Below, one piece after another: positions 5,365-7,399 of a stretch of 7,399 bases of DNA (its first letter is position 1; the number at the start of each line of letters is the position of its first letter). The stretch spans positions 1-7,399 of the forward strand of contig JAJZMO010000100.1 in the NCBI GenBank assembly GCA_021798235.1, given 5' to 3'. Source of the stretch: Acidobacteriota bacterium. Lineage in GTDB: Bacteria > Acidobacteriota > Terriglobia > Terriglobales > Acidobacteriaceae. A model generated the notes under the pieces. The model made no database searches. It had not been told where the DNA came from and saw only the letters and a list, made by a program, of their open reading frames with translations. Made by a program: the position numbers and the translations under genes.

Positions 5365-6196
5365 TGGCCGCTGGTTTCCCTATCACCACCGGCTTCGGCG
5401 CGCCCTTCGGCGTCGACACATACCCCTCCACCTGGTTGTGGCTGATCTTGTTTACCACCAGCTCGAACAGCAGGGGCTGCTTGCCCGAATAAAACTGAAC
5501 CGGCTCATCCAGCGCGCGATTCTTCTTCTCAATCTTCTTGTCGTTCGTGAACACCGTCATCGTGTACGTGTTGTGCTTCACATTCACCTTGCGCAGCCGT
5601 AACGCGATCGTGCCCACCGCCTTTTTCTGCCCCTTGCGCAGCGTAAACGGGTAGTAGTCGCGGTTACCCATCTTCTGCAGCACTTGCAGTTCGCGTTCGT
5701 TGGTCGCAATCAGCCCGCTCTGGATGCCCAGGTCGCCCTGCATCTTCCGCATCTGTGCTTCATCGCTGGCAAGCTGCGACTTCGTCTGGTTCAGATCGGT
5801 TTTCACCCCGCCAACGTCGCTCTTCACGCCCGCCACATCGCTTGAAACCGACGAAACCTGCGTATTGGTGCTCTGCTGTTCCTGCTCCAGCCGCTTCGCG
5901 GCCGCCTGTTGCCGGTGCAGAAGATCCCGCGCCCTCTGAGCCAGTTCCTTTTGCGTCATACCCAGCCGATGTCCCAGCGTCTCCGAGGTAATCCGCAGCT
6001 TCGCGTTGGTTTCATCCAGCGCCTTGGCCAGTTGCCGGTTCTGCTGCTGGGTCGCGGCCAGTTGCGCCTCGGCATGCGTCAGCCTGCCGGCCAGCGAATA
6101 GCTCCACACCAGCCCCGCCACCGCCGCCACAAACGCCAGCGCCAGTAATGCCACAAACCATTTCGAAGGCCGCTTTTCCTCCGGAGACTCTTGCAT
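5354..6196 (-). CDS. Membrane-anchored periplasmic coiled-coil protein, unknown function
   Basis: The 280-residue protein has a short charged N-terminus (MQESPEEKRPSKW), one membrane segment at about 13-31 (WFVALLALAFVAAVAGLVW), a long coiled coil at about 42-175 and a C-terminal beta-rich domain at about 179-265 (RDYYPFTLRKGQKKAVGTIA, VNVKHNTYTMTVFTNDKKI, PLLFELVVNKI). The coil includes clear heptads VSSVSSD, VAGVKSD, VGGVKTD, LNQTKSQ and LASDEAQ (114-148). By the positive-inside rule, the coil and C-terminal domain face the periplasm. The overall plan suggests a scaffold or envelope adaptor, but I do not recognise a family. The ATG at 6196 is preferred because GGAGGG lies seven bases upstream; a GTG at 6229 would add 11 residues and has no well-spaced site. 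The HTH gene starts inside its last codons. The gene is divergent from thiO. Confidence 0.85.
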   Translation of the reverse strand: MQESPEEKRPSKWFVALLALAFVAAVAGLVWSYSLAGRLTHAEAQLAATQQQNRQLAKALDETNAKLRITSETLGHRLGMTQKELAQRARDLLHRQQAAAKRLEQEQQSTNTQVSSVSSDVAGVKSDVGGVKTDLNQTKSQLASDEAQMRKMQGDLGIQSGLIATNERELQVLQKMGNRDYYPFTLRKGQKKAVGTIALRLRKVNVKHNTYTMTVFTNDKKIEKKNRALDEPVQFYSGKQPLLFELVVNKISHNQVEGYVSTPKGAPKPVVIGKPAANGQ

Positions 6197-6203
6197 CGTC
6201 TGG

Positions 6204-6209
6204 CCCTCC
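6204..6209 (-). promoter_or_regulatory. Ribosome binding site deciding the start of the coiled-coil gene
   Basis: On the minus strand GGAGGG lies seven bases before the ATG at 6196-6194. This spacing is ideal and favours that ATG over the upstream GTG at 6229-6227. Confidence 0.7.
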
Positions 6210-6251
6210 ACTCCTGTGCTCTGGCTCACTTTTGTAAGCCTCGCAACCTCC

Positions 6252-6257
6252 TACAAT
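6252..6257 (+). promoter_or_regulatory. Probable -10 box for thiO
   Basis: TACAAT matches five of six -10 positions and lies 48 bases before the thiO ATG, which would give a 5' leader of about 40 bases with its own ribosome binding site. The upstream -35 region (near 6229-6235, a T-rich stretch CTTTTGT) is poor. Confidence 0.45.
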
Positions 6258-6290
6258 AATGAAAAACCGGGCAAGCGAATCATACAAACG

Positions 6291-6296
6291 AAGGGA
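6291..6296 (+). promoter_or_regulatory. Ribosome binding site for thiO
   Basis: AAGGGA lies nine bases before the ATG at 6306 and supports that start. Confidence 0.6.
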
Positions 6297-6305
6297 AACC
6301 CACGC

Positions 6306-7399
6306 ATGACAGGCAGCGGGAAGCAGAATCCGGCGGAAAATATTTACGACGTAGCTATTGTCGGCGCAGGCATCATCGGCCTCTCCGCCGCGCTCGCGCT
6401 CTCCGACGCCGGACTCCGCGTCCTCGCCCTCGACCAGCAGGAGGCCATGCACGAGGCCTCCTGGGCCGCCGCCGGCATGCTCGCCGCCAACGATCCCCAC
6501 AACCCTCCGGAAATCCACGCCCTCTCGCTCTACAGCGAGTCGCTCTACCCAACCTTCCTGGACCGCGTCGAGCAGCTCGCCGGCCGCGCCATCCCCATCC
6601 GCACTACCCAGACCCTCGAAGGTCTTCCCGCGGACCACCCCCTGTCCGGCCAGCCGCTTACCGCCGAGGAAATCGATCAGCTCGCCCCCCGCCTCAACAC
6701 CGGCTCCCTCAGCTTCTCGCTCATGAACGAACGCAGCCTCGACCCCTGCGACCTTACCGAAATCCTCCCCGGCGCTATCCGCGCCGCCGGTATCGAACTC
6801 CGCGATCATACCCAGGTTCTCCGCGTGGAAAGCGACGGCCCGGCACACCGCCTGCTCGCCGCCCGCCGCGCCGAAGGCCAGACCGAGGAGGAATCCTTCA
6901 CCGCCCGCCACGTCCTCTTTGCCACCGGCGCATGGATCGCGCCCATCGCCCATGCACCCGCCGTCGAGCCCCGCAAAGGCCAGCTCGTCGCGCTTAAAAT
7001 CGACGGACCCGACCAGACCGACTGTGTCCTCCGCATCCCCGGCCTCTACATCGTGCCCCGCGGCGAAGGCAACTACGTCGTCGGGGCCACCCTCGAAAAC
7101 ACCGGCTTCGACCAGTCCACCAGCGAGCCGCAGCTCGCCGACCTCGCCCGCCGCGCCGCCGAACTCTGGCCCCCGCTCGCCAACGCCGAACGCGTCGCCG
7201 CCTGGGCCGGTCTGCGCCCCATGGCTCCGGACGGCCTCCCCGTCATCGGACCTCTCTCACCCCGCGACAAAAATCCCACTCTCTGGGTCGCCACTGGTCA
7301 TTTTCGTAATGGAATCCTGCTCGCGCCCGGCACTGCGCACATCCTCCGCGACCTCATCCTCGGCCACACACCGCAGGTGAATATTGCCGCCTTCCGCGC
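6306..7399 (+). CDS. thiO: Glycine oxidase ThiO, FAD-dependent (3' end cut by window edge)
   Basis: ThiO oxidises glycine with O2 to iminoglycine (dehydroglycine), which supplies the thiazole ring of thiamine in aerobes; it belongs to the DAO-type flavoprotein family and is cytoplasmic. The frame is open for 364 codons from the ATG at 6306 to the right edge, close to the usual family length of about 370. The N-terminal Rossmann motif VAIVGAGIIGLS (16-27) binds FAD. EASWAAAGMLA (50-60) is the family's characteristic second block. RKGQLVAL (223-230), YIVPRGEGNYVVGATLENTG (248-267), WAGLRPMAPDGLPVIGP (300-316) and VATGHFRNGILLAPGTA (328-344) follow in order. R304 and R334 match the positions expected to hold the substrate carboxylate. 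No other thi gene lies in the window; partners such as thiS or thiG may be just beyond the right edge. It is divergent from the coiled-coil gene. Confidence 0.92.
   Translation, partial: MTGSGKQNPAENIYDVAIVGAGIIGLSAALALSDAGLRVLALDQQEAMHEASWAAAGMLAANDPHNPPEIHALSLYSESLYPTFLDRVEQLAGRAIPIRTTQTLEGLPADHPLSGQPLTAEEIDQLAPRLNTGSLSFSLMNERSLDPCDLTEILPGAIRAAGIELRDHTQVLRVESDGPAHRLLAARRAEGQTEEESFTARHVLFATGAWIAPIAHAPAVEPRKGQLVALKIDGPDQTDCVLRIPGLYIVPRGEGNYVVGATLENTGFDQSTSEPQLADLARRAAELWPPLANAERVAAWAGLRPMAPDGLPVIGPLSPRDKNPTLWVATGHFRNGILLAPGTAHILRDLILGHTPQVNIAAFR

Noticed and set aside
6197..6229. GTG start at 6229 for the coiled-coil protein
   Set aside because: The AGGAGG upstream of it is 18 bases away, too far, while the ATG at 6196 has GGAGGG at seven bases.
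6012..6953. A 313-codon minus-strand open frame covering thiO and the start of the coiled-coil gene
   Set aside because: It lies opposite the ThiO motifs and shows no domain features of its own.
1..7399. A defence system, mobile element, CRISPR array or biosynthetic cluster
   Set aside because: No transposase, integrase, nuclease-effector, direct-repeat array or clustered pathway genes are visible. The antitoxin-like protein has no toxin beside it.

Overview
The window is GC-rich, densely packed chromosomal DNA, most likely from an acidobacterium (Acidobacteriota, Terriglobia-like). That placement is an inference from base composition, short intergenic gaps, the Gram-negative LPS gene and the set of membrane-anchored orphan proteins; no rRNA or other marker confirms it. 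I see no insertion sequence, CRISPR array, tRNA, rRNA or phage gene.

Layout from left to right. Positions 1-635 (minus strand): the first 211 codons of an unrecognised protein that runs off the left edge. 733-1656 (plus): a Kdo hydroxylase (KdoO), an Fe(II)/2-oxoglutarate enzyme that modifies the LPS inner core. 1661-1710: an intergenic hairpin element. 1816-2097 (plus): a 93-residue protein with two membrane segments and a GTG start. 2215-3957 (plus): PolX, a family X DNA polymerase joined to a PHP exonuclease. 4000-4614 (plus): a membrane-anchored protein with an Ig-like outer domain. 4655-4720: a second hairpin-rich intergenic element. 4802-5107 (plus): a 101-residue protein with two membrane segments. 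5128-5364 (minus): a short helix-turn-helix protein that looks like an N-terminally cut antitoxin of the HI1420 type. 5354-6196 (minus): a membrane-anchored coiled-coil protein that overlaps the previous gene by 11 bases. 6306-7399 (plus): glycine oxidase ThiO, nearly complete and cut by the right edge.

The recognised genes serve separate housekeeping jobs: LPS modification (kdoO), DNA repair (polX) and thiamine synthesis or glycine oxidation (thiO). They do not form one pathway. The only tightly coupled pair is the coiled-coil gene and the HTH gene; polX and the gene at 4000 are 42 bases apart and may share a transcript.

The plus strand is C-rich throughout, whichever strand is coding. Plus-strand genes prefer C at third codon positions and minus-strand genes prefer G. 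This suggests the minus strand is the replication leading strand here. I did not find a clearly new multi-gene system. The best leads are the truncated HTH protein with its coiled-coil partner, the unrecognised gene at the left edge, and two genes whose -10-like boxes sit so close to the start codon that leaderless transcripts are likely.
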